From Halanaerobiaceae bacterium (GTDB taxonomy: Bacteria; Bacillota_F; Halanaerobiia; Halanaerobiales; CSSED10-376): a stretch of 16,993 nt of DNA. Shown piece by piece: positions 1-6,393 of this stretch (positions within the stretch are counted from its first letter, which is position 1; the number at the start of each line of letters is the position of its first letter). Below the pieces are notes generated by a model. That model was not told the DNA's origin, did not search any database, and saw only the letters and a list, made by a program, of their open reading frames with translations. The position numbers and the translations under genes were made by a program. The DNA is taken from the NCBI GenBank assembly GCA_003557445.1, contig PWOK01000083.1, positions 1 to 16,993 on the forward strand, written 5' to 3'.

Positions 1-46
1 AGTTATATGTGACATTTGAAAAAGAGTTAACAATAATAATTGAGAT

Positions 47-74
47 TTTCCATTATTTCTTAAAAGAATATAAT
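47..74 (+). promoter_or_regulatory. Candidate sigma-A promoter upstream of the first small gene
   Basis: A perfect -10 TATAAT lies at 69-74, with a weak -35 (TTTCCA, 47-52, four of six consensus bases) 16 bases upstream. This would start transcription near 81 and give a leader of about 120 bases before the ATG at 206. The leader contains a small hairpin (GCCA/TGGC, 130-140) and a direct repeat of ATCGGGG. The -10 is convincing; the -35 is not. Confidence 0.4.
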
Positions 75-148
75 ACAAATGGTTCCTGTCACACCAGAAA
101 CAAATCATTAAGAAAATATCATACTAGTTGCCAGTGTGGCTCAGGTAT

Positions 149-165
149 ATCGGGGTTAATCGGGG
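149..165 (+). repeat. Short direct repeat ATCGGGG, 10-base period
   Basis: The heptamer ATCGGGG occurs at 149-155 and again at 159-165, one helical turn apart, in otherwise AT-rich DNA. It lies 41 bases upstream of the ATG at 206, inside the predicted leader. Two copies on one face of the helix could be a protein-binding site, or the G-rich runs could form RNA structure. I recognise no known regulator or riboswitch consensus here. Confidence 0.35.
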
Positions 166-205
166 GGAATATACATTATTAGTCTAAAGTGAGAGGAGAG
201 TTTCA

Positions 206-524
206 ATGAGTGATATATATCAGGACTTAGATAACTTAATTTTCAAAGAAACGAATGATAATTTAAATATATATGATGATCATAAAGACTTAATAAAAAA
301 ATATTTATTGGTGAATCAAAATTATGAAAATGCTAAAGAAATACTTGAATTTAATATTTATTTTATCTTTCGTTGCATTAATTTTAGCTATAATTAATGG
401 TATATGGGAAGTTGTGTATTCTCTTTTGATATTGTTATCAATTATATATATATTAGGTTATTCACCGATAATTATTCCTTTTTTAAGAAAGAAAATTCTT
501 AATTTAAAAAAATTAATTAAATAA
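206..524 (+). pseudogene. Small membrane protein gene split by a one-base frame change
   Basis: I do not recognise the family. Reading starts at ATG 206 behind a good ribosome site (AGAGGAGAG, 192-200). It gives a charged, soluble N-terminal part of about 48 residues, then loses sense and stops at 397. The next frame (+1) is open from 324 to 524 and encodes two strongly hydrophobic segments followed by a Lys-rich basic tail. It has no ribosome site before its own ATG at 324. Skipping one base in the A-rich stretch around 337-345 joins both parts into one protein of about 105 residues: a cytoplasmic helix followed by a two-helix membrane hairpin. Alternatives are a sequencing indel, a real inactivating mutation, programmed +1 frameshifting, or two separate overlapping genes. 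The low-complexity A/T-rich sequence makes an indel the simplest explanation. Confidence 0.5.
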
Positions 525-580
525 TATGAATATGAGGTGCATTATCAATTTTTTTTAAGACTAATAAAAGGAGGGAAAAC

Positions 581-964
581 ATGAGAATAAAACTTAGTTT
601 TAAAAATGCAATTATATTAATTTGTATTGTATATACAGTATTGACAATAACCAGTTCTGGTATAGCCTTATTACAGGGACAAACAACAGATACTCATACA
701 CATCTATTAATGCGTTTTGCTGTTACTTCTCTTGGAATAGGCAGTATTTTGATATTTAACCTGTTTCCAGACTGGCCCTTAACTGCTATTTATGGTCTAC
801 ATTATTCAGTAACCATGGCAGCAATATTTTTACTGGTCTGGATTAGTGGTTTTTTTGTTGATTTACATCCTGATGCTTACCGGGATATCTTTTTAAATTT
901 CACAGTAATTTATATTTTGATAGCAACAGTTTTAATAATTTACGGAAAAAGAAAAAGCAATTGA
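581..964 (+). CDS. Four-helix integral membrane protein of unknown function
   Basis: This 127-residue protein starts at ATG 581 behind a strong AGGAGGG site (569-575). Hydrophobic segments lie at about residues 9-31, 44-61, 67-92 and 103-121, with a short Lys/Arg-rich C-terminal tail (KRKSN), so it is probably an inner-membrane four-helix protein. A polar stretch DTHTHLLMRF (residues 37-46) sits at the start of helix 2. This motif and the size recall small Firmicute membrane families of the DUF6608/DUF3021 type, but that assignment is from memory and uncertain. No function can be given. It follows the split membrane gene by 56 bases and precedes a rho-independent terminator, so the two may share a transcript. 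Confidence 0.75.
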   Translation: MRIKLSFKNAIILICIVYTVLTITSSGIALLQGQTTDTHTHLLMRFAVTSLGIGSILIFNLFPDWPLTAIYGLHYSVTMAAIFLLVWISGFFVDLHPDAYRDIFLNFTVIYILIATVLIIYGKRKSN

Positions 965-1034
965 GATAACGGACTAAGAATTAGAGTTAAAGATTTTTGA
1001 GTCCCTCGACAAAATCTGATAAAATTCGGAAATT

Positions 1035-1067
1035 ACCCGGTACCTTAGATAGCCTCCCGGGTTTTTT
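1035..1067 (+). terminator. Rho-independent terminator
   Basis: The arm ACCCGG (1035-1040) pairs with CCGGGT (1057-1062) to give a 6-bp GC-rich stem with a 16-base loop, followed at once by a run of T (1062-1067). The orientation fits termination of the + strand transcript of the four-helix membrane protein gene. On the - strand the same hairpin lies downstream of tRNA-Leu but lacks a good T run, so it would be a weaker terminator there. Confidence 0.7.
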
Positions 1068-1095
1068 CTATTGCAGTAATAAGTAAACATAAAAA

Positions 1096-1181
1096 TGGTG
1101 CTGAAGGTGGGATTCGAACCCACACGGGGGTAGCCCACATGACCCTGAACCATGCGCGTCTGCCAGTTCCGCCACTTCAGC
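1096..1181 (-). tRNA. tRNA-Leu (anticodon CAG)
   Basis: Read on the - strand, the 7-bp acceptor stem is GCTGAAG (1181-1175) with CTTCAGC (106-100 of the 1100 block), followed by A73 and an encoded CCA (1098-1096). The D arm carries GGAACTGGCAGACGC-type sequence. The anticodon stem CATGG/TCATG closes the 7-base loop TTCAGGG, giving anticodon CAG, which reads leucine CUG codons. A long variable arm typical of class II tRNAs follows, and the T arm is GTGGG-TTCGAAT-CCCAC. The length of 86 bases including CCA is normal for tRNA-Leu. It has its own strong promoter upstream and is divergent from the redox operon. Confidence 0.97.
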
Positions 1182-1220
1182 ACTAAAATTTTAATATAAT
1201 ATTTTTATAGAACATTTAAT

Positions 1221-1249
1221 ATTATAGTTAACTTATGTTAAAAAGTCAA
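1221..1249 (-). promoter_or_regulatory. Sigma-A promoter of tRNA-Leu
   Basis: On the - strand, TTGACT (1249-1244) and TATAAT (1226-1221) are separated by exactly 17 bases. This is close to the ideal vegetative promoter and would start transcription about 30 bases before the tRNA 5' end. The spacer contains a near-perfect palindrome, TTAAC-TTAT-GTTAA (1228-1241 on + strand), which may be chance in AT-rich DNA or an operator. Confidence 0.85.
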
Positions 1250-1269
1250 GTGTTATTTTATAATCTCAG

Positions 1270-1298
1270 TTTACATTTAAATAAAAGTTTGATATATT
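1270..1298 (+). promoter_or_regulatory. Sigma-A promoter of the redox operon
   Basis: TTTACA (1270-1275) and TATATT (1293-1298) match the vegetative consensus at five of six positions each, with a 17-base spacer. Predicted start of transcription is near 1305, leaving a short leader before the GAGGTG ribosome site. It probably drives the three redox genes and, through the tight spacing that follows, folD-xseA-xseB-ispA. Confidence 0.65.
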
Positions 1299-1342
1299 AA
1301 TTACAGTTATTAAAAAGACTTTAAAATATTGAGGTGTTGTTA

Positions 1343-1792
1343 ATGGTAAAGTTGGATTCATTAAAAAATGAGAGGGAACAGCTAATAAAAGCTTTACAGC
1401 TTTTTCAATCAGAGGAAGGTTATATATCTGATAAGGCCATAAAAATAATCGCTGATCATTTTGATATATCACCGGTTGAGGTTGAAGGTATTAGCAGTTT
1501 TTATACCCAGTTTAAACGAGAAAAACCTGCTAAATATAAGGTGTCAGTCTGTGATGGAACAGCCTGTCATATAAAAGGTTCATCACTGGTTTTAAACTGG
1601 TTAAATGATGAATTGAAGAAAAACAGAAAAAAAGATGGTGACAGGTTATTTTCCGTGGAAACTGTTGCCTGTCTTGGATGCTGCAGTCTGGCCCCTGTAG
1701 TAAGTATTAATGGAAAAATATATGGTAATCTTGATAGAAAAAAATTAATTAATATAATTGAAGAATATAGAGAAAGTGGGGAGGATAAATGA
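1343..1792 (+). CDS. NuoE-like thioredoxin-fold [2Fe-2S] subunit of an NADH-linked complex
   Basis: This is a 149-residue NuoE/HydC/HndA-type protein that carries one [2Fe-2S] cluster in a thioredoxin-like fold and works beside a NuoF flavin subunit. The N-terminal helical part contains the family pattern for short Nuo24-like subunits (YISDKAIKIIADHF, then SSFYTQF). The four ligand cysteines are C70, C75 (CDGTAC), C110 and C114 (CLGCC); the extra C113 between the last two is also common in the family. I place the start at ATG 1343 because GAGGTG (1331-1336) lies 6 bases upstream. An in-frame GTG at 1334 lies inside that ribosome site and is unlikely. The stop overlaps the next gene's ATG (ATGA, 4 bases), so the two are translationally coupled. 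The same fold also occurs in NADH-dependent hydrogenases and formate dehydrogenases, so the cluster context decides the role. Confidence 0.93.
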   Translation: MVKLDSLKNEREQLIKALQLFQSEEGYISDKAIKIIADHFDISPVEVEGISSFYTQFKREKPAKYKVSVCDGTACHIKGSSLVLNWLNDELKKNRKKDGDRLFSVETVACLGCCSLAPVVSINGKIYGNLDRKKLINIIEEYRESGEDK

Positions 1793-3510
1793 TCAAGAGA
1801 ATTAATGTTGGTATGGCAAGCTGTGGTATTGCTGCCGGTGCTGAAGAAGTTCTTGATTTTTTCAAAGAAAATATAAATGATGAAAGTATAGATGTTGTAG
1901 AAGTTGGTTGTATTGGTCACTGTTATGCAGAACCTTTAGTTGAAGTGATAACCGAAACAGATTCTTTTATATATCAAAAAGTAAAACCTGAAAAGGAATA
2001 TTTAAATAGTATTTTAAATACTGAGGATTTTTCCAGATTTAATATAAGAAAACAAAGAGATAATAGAGAACATATAAAAGTAACAAAACTGGCCGGAAAA
2101 ATAGATCCTGTATCTTTAGAAGAATATCAGGATCAGGGTGGATATGGTGCTTTAAAAAAAGCCAGGAAAATGTCCCCTGAAAAAGTGGTAGAAGAAGTGA
2201 AAACTTCTGGATTACGTGGAAGAGGTGGTGGAGGATTTCCCACCGGACTCAAATGGAGTTTTTTGGCCGGTAAAAAAGAAGAAGAAAAAATTCTAATCTG
2301 TAATGCTGATGAAGGTGATCCTGGTGCTTTTATGGATCGAGCTATGATGGAATCAGTTCCTCATCAGGTTCTTGAAGGTATGTTAATAGCAGCCCATGCT
2401 ACAGGGGCAAACAAAATATTTATCTATGTCAGGGCTGAATACCCACTGGCAGTTAAAAATTTGAGTATAGCCATTGAACAGATCAAAGATAAGGGATTAA
2501 ATATAATTGATGATCAGGAAATTGAAATTAATATAAAAGAAGGGGCAGGAGCCTTTGTTTGTGGAGAAGAAACTGCTTTAATAAATTCACTTGAAGGTAA
2601 AAGAGGTAGTCCCAGATTCAGACCACCTTATCCCACTGATAGTGGTTTTAAAGGTAAACCGACAATGATAAATAATGTAGAAACCTTTGCCAATATTCCT
2701 GTGATTATCAGTGAAGGTGGAGCAGAATATGCAAGTCTGGGAACTGAAAATAGTAAAGGAACCAAACTATTTGCTCTGGCAGGTGATCTTGAATATCCTG
2801 GCCTGGTTGAAGTTCCCATGGGTATTACTATTGCTGATATAGTATATGAAATAGGAGGAGCAGAAGAAGGTCAGGTTAAAGCTGTTCAGATAGGAGGCCC
2901 CAGTGGAGGCTGTATCCCTGCTGAACATTTTGATACAGCAATTGATTATGATTCTCTGGCATCCCTTGGCGCTATTATGGGATCTGGAGGTTTGATTGTA
3001 ATAGATGAAAGCCGCTGTATGGTAGAAACCTCCCGTTATTTTCTGGAGTTTACCACAAAAGAAAGCTGTGGTAAGTGTACTTTCTGCCGTATAGGTACAA
3101 AAAGAATGCTGGAAACACTGGAAAGAATAACTGCTGGAGAAGGTAAAGAGGAGGATCCAGAATTTCTTGAAGATATTGCTGATAAAATAAAAAAAGGATC
3201 TCTCTGTGGGCTTGGTCAAACAGCCCCTAATCCAGTATTATCATCACTGAAATATTTTAAAGATGAATTTACAGCCCATGCTGTTGAAAATAGGTGTCCT
3301 GTATTACTCTGTAATCAACTAGTAGAGATAAGTATAGATAAAAACAAATGTCTTGAATGTGGTCTGTGTATTAAAAATTGTCCGGTTGATTCTATATCGG
3401 AGGATTTTGTGGTGGATAATGATATTTGTACCAGATGTAATTCCTGTATCGAGGTTTGCCCTGTTGAGGCAGTATCCAGGGTAGTACCAGGAGGTGGAAA
3501 TAATGAGTAA
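1789..3510 (+). CDS. NuoF-like FMN/NADH-binding subunit with extra [2Fe-2S] and two [4Fe-4S] domains
   Basis: This 573-residue subunit matches the HydB/HndC architecture. It has an N-terminal thioredoxin-like domain (about 1-75), the NuoF FMN/NADH domain, an SLBB-type region, the N3 [4Fe-4S] domain, and a C-terminal ferredoxin with two [4Fe-4S] clusters. Visible motifs are the Gly-rich LRGRGGGGFPTG (142-153), NADEGDPGAF (172-181), the GEETALINSLEG segment (259-270), N3 cysteines C427, C430, C433 and C473, and ferredoxin cysteines C521/C524/C527/C531 and C547/C550/C553/C557. It should oxidise or reduce NAD(H) at FMN and pass electrons to the clusters. The N-terminal domain shows only three of the usual four cysteines (C12, C41, C45; CGIAAGA replaces the Cx4C pair). 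Ribosome site GGGGAGG (1778-1784). The last 8 bases overlap the next gene. The parent complex could be a hydrogenase, but no hydrogenase catalytic subunit is present here. Confidence 0.93.
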   Translation: MIKRINVGMASCGIAAGAEEVLDFFKENINDESIDVVEVGCIGHCYAEPLVEVITETDSFIYQKVKPEKEYLNSILNTEDFSRFNIRKQRDNREHIKVTKLAGKIDPVSLEEYQDQGGYGALKKARKMSPEKVVEEVKTSGLRGRGGGGFPTGLKWSFLAGKKEEEKILICNADEGDPGAFMDRAMMESVPHQVLEGMLIAAHATGANKIFIYVRAEYPLAVKNLSIAIEQIKDKGLNIIDDQEIEINIKEGAGAFVCGEETALINSLEGKRGSPRFRPPYPTDSGFKGKPTMINNVETFANIPVIISEGGAEYASLGTENSKGTKLFALAGDLEYPGLVEVPMGITIADIVYEIGGAEEGQVKAVQIGGPSGGCIPAEHFDTAIDYDSLASLGAIMGSGGLIVIDESRCMVETSRYFLEFTTKESCGKCTFCRIGTKRMLETLERITAGEGKEEDPEFLEDIADKIKKGSLCGLGQTAPNPVLSSLKYFKDEFTAHAVENRCPVLLCNQLVEISIDKNKCLECGLCIKNCPVDSISEDFVVDNDICTRCNSCIEVCPVEAVSRVVPGGGNNE

Positions 3511-5521
3511 AATAAATATAAAGATTGATAATAATGAATATAGTGCTGAACAGGGTAAAACTATTATGGAAATTGCCCGTGAAAATGGAATTGAAATACC
3601 TTCATTATGTTATAATAAAGATATAAGCAAAACAACTTCCTGTTTTGTCTGTGTGGTTAAGGATAAAAATAGTGGACAGTTTATTCCCAGCTGTTCTGCT
3701 CAGGCCGCAGATGGAATGGAGCTGGAATTTGACACAGAAAGTGTTGAGGAAATGCGACAGACAGCTCTGAATTTGCTTCTTTCAGAACATGATGGTGATT
3801 GTGAAGCACCCTGTGTATTGGCCTGTCCTGCACAGGCCCGGGTTGAAGATTATGTCAGGGAAGGACGTAAAGGAAATCATCTTCAGGGATTAAAAATAAT
3901 TAAGGAAAGAATACCCCTGCCAATGTCAATTGGAAGGGTATGTCCCCGTTTTTGTGAAGAGGATTGTCGCCGTAATGTTCTTGATCAGGATCAACCTGTG
4001 GCTATAAATGATTTCAAAAGACTGGCAGCAGACTTATATTATGAGGAATATATGGAAGAATTACCACAACTGAAGGATAAAAAAATAGCTGTAGTTGGGG
4101 CAGGACCTGCCGGATTTGCTGTTAGTTATTTTCTCAGGAGAGAAGGTATTGCTTCAGATATTTATGAAAAAATGCCAGAACCTGGAGGTATGTTAAGATA
4201 CGGTATTCCAGAGTTCAGGTTACCAAAGAGAATTTTAGATAAAGAACTTGCCCATTTTGAAAAAATGGGTGGAATTAAAGTTTATTGTAATAAAGAAATA
4301 GGTAAAGATATTGATATAGAAGATTTACAAAATCGATATGATGCTGTAGTTGTAACAGTCGGTAGCTGGAAATCAAGATCAATGAGAATTGAAGGTGAAG
4401 AACTGGTATCAGCTGGTATTGAGTTTTTAAGGCAAAAAAACAAGAAGGATCCCGGTAAAACCATTGTTATTGGTGGAGGAAATACAGCCATTGACTGTGT
4501 TAGAACTGCTAAAAGACTTACAGATGAACCGGTTAAGTGTTTTTACAGAAGAACAGAAAAAGAAATGCCTGCAGAACATTTAGAAATTAAAGATGCAAGG
4601 GAAGAAGATGTTGAATTTCAATTTTTAACTCAACCTGTAAGTCTAAAAAAAGAAAATGATCAACTGATACTGGAATGTGTAAAAATGGAACTGGGAGAAC
4701 CTGATGCTTCAGGACGTAGAAGACCTATTCCAATTGAAGGCAGTGAGTTTGAAGTAGAAGTGGATACTGTAATTGCGGCCATTGGTCAACAGACAATACT
4801 CCCCGGAGGCGTTAAAGCAAATCAATGGGGAGATGCTGATATTGATGAACAATCAATGCAAATAGAAAATAATCTGTTTGCTGCAGGTGATTGTGTAACA
4901 GGACCGGCTACTGTTGTTGAAGCGGTAACTGCTGGAAGAAAAGCAGCTTTAAATGTCAGGGCATTTTTAAATAATGAAGAATACAAAAAACCATATAAAA
5001 TTAATGTATCAAAGGGATACTGGCAGTCATTAAATAAAGATGATTTAATATTACTGGATGAACCGGTTGACAGAGAAAGACATCCCTATAAGGTAATTTC
5101 ACTATCAGAAAGAATAAATACATTTAATGAAGTTACTGAAACCTTTACAGAAGGGGAAATTGCTGAAGAAGGAAAACGCTGTCTGGAATGTGGTTGTACA
5201 GCTGTTGAAGATTGTGATCTTAAAAAATATTCAGAGAAATTTAGGGCAGATCCTGAAGAAATCAAAGGAGTAAAACCAGAGCATGGTTATGATAACAGTC
5301 ATCCTGAAATCATTATGGATCAACAAAAATGTGTTAAATGTGCTGTCTGTATAAAAATCTGTAATGAAGTTGTTAATGAAACCCTGCTTGGTTTTAAAAA
5401 TAGAGGTTTTACAACCAGAGTTGGTACTTCTTTTGATCAAGGATTACCTCTATCCTGTAGTGAATGTGGAAAATGTATAGAAGCCTGTCCTACCGGAGCA
5501 CTGGACTGGAAACAAAAATAA
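3503..5521 (+). CDS. Fusion oxidoreductase: NuoG/HydA-type [2Fe-2S] + GltD/NfnB-type FAD-NAD(P)H domain + two [4Fe-4S] ferredoxin
   Basis: This 672-residue protein starts at ATG 3503, five bases after GGAGGTGG. Domains in order: a plant-type [2Fe-2S] ferredoxin (C36, C47, C50, C64); a linking Cys-rich segment (C100, C104, C108); the GltD/NfnB N-terminal [4Fe-4S] region (C147, C151, C155, in GRVCPRFCEEDC); an FAD Rossmann fold with GAGPAG (199-204); an NAD(P)H Rossmann fold with GGGNTA (324-329); the closing FAD motif GDCVTGPATVVEA; a Cys cluster CLECGC; and a C-terminal two-cluster ferredoxin (C610/613/616/620 and C652/655/658/662). The C-terminal ferredoxin has the GFKNRGFTTRVG spacer typical of NuoG and [FeFe]-hydrogenase subunits. 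The protein ends right there, so the hydrogenase H-cluster domain is missing and its motifs are absent. With the two upstream subunits it likely forms a trimeric NADH/NAD(P)H:ferredoxin oxidoreductase. Related architectures occur in NADP-linked formate dehydrogenase beta subunits and in the bifurcating Nfn/Bfu-type enzymes. The exact reaction is inferred. Confidence 0.88.
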   Translation: MSKINIKIDNNEYSAEQGKTIMEIARENGIEIPSLCYNKDISKTTSCFVCVVKDKNSGQFIPSCSAQAADGMELEFDTESVEEMRQTALNLLLSEHDGDCEAPCVLACPAQARVEDYVREGRKGNHLQGLKIIKERIPLPMSIGRVCPRFCEEDCRRNVLDQDQPVAINDFKRLAADLYYEEYMEELPQLKDKKIAVVGAGPAGFAVSYFLRREGIASDIYEKMPEPGGMLRYGIPEFRLPKRILDKELAHFEKMGGIKVYCNKEIGKDIDIEDLQNRYDAVVVTVGSWKSRSMRIEGEELVSAGIEFLRQKNKKDPGKTIVIGGGNTAIDCVRTAKRLTDEPVKCFYRRTEKEMPAEHLEIKDAREEDVEFQFLTQPVSLKKENDQLILECVKMELGEPDASGRRRPIPIEGSEFEVEVDTVIAAIGQQTILPGGVKANQWGDADIDEQSMQIENNLFAAGDCVTGPATVVEAVTAGRKAALNVRAFLNNEEYKKPYKINVSKGYWQSLNKDDLILLDEPVDRERHPYKVISLSERINTFNEVTETFTEGEIAEEGKRCLECGCTAVEDCDLKKYSEKFRADPEEIKGVKPEHGYDNSHPEIIMDQQKCVKCAVCIKICNEVVNETLLGFKNRGFTTRVGTSFDQGLPLSCSECGKCIEACPTGALDWKQK

Positions 5522-5541
5522 ATTGACAGGGGGAACTTATA

Positions 5542-6393
5542 ATGGCTGAGATTATTAATGGTAAAGAAATAGCAGGGAAAATTAGAGATGAGTTAAAAAC
5601 AGAAGTAAAATCTTTAATAAAAGAAGGAAGAGCACCAGGACTTGCAGTTGTTCTTGTCGGTGATAATTCTGCTTCCGAAACCTATGTAAAAATGAAGGCA
5701 AAAGTAGCAGATGAACTGGGTGTTTACTCAGAAATTCATCAACTGGAAGATGATATACCGGAGGCAGAATTATTTGAACTGATTGATGACTTGAATAATG
5801 ATGAGCAAATTGACGGAATTCTGGTCCAACTACCCTTACCTGAACATATTAATCCTGATCAGATTATTGAAGCAATTGATCCAGATAAGGATGTTGATGG
5901 GTTTCATCCAGTTAATACAGGGAGACTTTTTAGTGGACAAAATGAAGGTTTGAGGTTTGTGGCCTGTACACCACTGGGTATAATAGAACTAATTGAAAGA
6001 TATACTGATATTGATGGTAAAAAAGCGGTTATAGTAGGTCGCAGCAATATTGTTGGAAAACCTGTAGCCCATTTACTTCTGGAAAAAAATGCGACTATAA
6101 CTATCTGTCATTCCCATACATCTGATTTAAAAGAAGAAACATTACAGGCTGATATTCTTGTGGCAGCAGTCGGATATCCGGAGTTGATTAAAGGGGATAT
6201 GGTTAAAGAAGGAGCTACAGTAATTGATGTAGGTATTAACCGTATAGAAGGTAAATTAATAGGTGATGTTGATTTTGAAGAAGCCTCTAAAAGGGCTTCA
6301 TATATAACCCCGGTTCCAGGTGGGGTTGGTCCAATGACTATAGCTATGTTAATGAAAAACACTATTAGGGCCAGGAAGTATCATGGAGTATAA
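5542..6393 (+). CDS. folD: Bifunctional methylenetetrahydrofolate dehydrogenase / cyclohydrolase FolD
   Basis: FolD interconverts 5,10-methylene-, methenyl- and 10-formyl-tetrahydrofolate in the cytoplasm, usually with NADP. The 283-residue length is standard. Visible signatures are YVKMKAK with Tyr48 and the catalytic Lys52, DGILVQLPLPEH, PDKDVDGFHPVN, the Rossmann motif GRSNIVGKPVAHLLL, and the C-terminal PVPGGVGPMTIAMLM. The ribosome site AGGGGG lies at about 5527-5532. The gene starts 20 bases after the redox subunit with no terminator between, so it is probably in the same transcript, placing an NADP-dependent one-carbon enzyme beside a likely NAD(P)H-handling complex. Its end overlaps xseA by 11 bases. 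In many Firmicutes nusB or accB/accC genes precede folD; here they are replaced by the redox genes. Confidence 0.97.
   Translation: MAEIINGKEIAGKIRDELKTEVKSLIKEGRAPGLAVVLVGDNSASETYVKMKAKVADELGVYSEIHQLEDDIPEAELFELIDDLNNDEQIDGILVQLPLPEHINPDQIIEAIDPDKDVDGFHPVNTGRLFSGQNEGLRFVACTPLGIIELIERYTDIDGKKAVIVGRSNIVGKPVAHLLLEKNATITICHSHTSDLKEETLQADILVAAVGYPELIKGDMVKEGATVIDVGINRIEGKLIGDVDFEEASKRASYITPVPGGVGPMTIAMLMKNTIRARKYHGV

Noticed and set aside
1006..1014. TTTTGTCGA on the - strand, resembling a Spo0A box
   Set aside because: It lies between a gene end and a terminator with no promoter nearby; a single 9-base match in AT-rich DNA is not enough.
974..1183. A 69-codon open frame on the - strand overlapping the tRNA
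   Set aside because: It is the translated tRNA-Leu sequence (LKWRNWQTR...GSNPTFS pattern) and not a protein gene.
1228..1241. Palindrome TTAAC-TTAT-GTTAA considered as a Rex operator
   Set aside because: The half-sites are in the opposite order to the Rex consensus (GTTAA-N4-TTAAC); at most an unknown operator or chance.
2767..3219. A 150-codon open frame on the - strand inside the NuoF-like gene
   Set aside because: It is antisense to conserved cluster-binding sequence and shows no domain features.
3503..5521. Annotation as glutamate synthase small subunit (GltD) alone
   Set aside because: The central domain is GltD-like, but there are extra N- and C-terminal Fe-S domains, no gltA neighbour, and coupling to NuoE/NuoF-like genes.
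1343..5521. [FeFe]-hydrogenase operon
   Set aside because: No H-cluster motifs are present in any of the three proteins and no maturation genes lie nearby.
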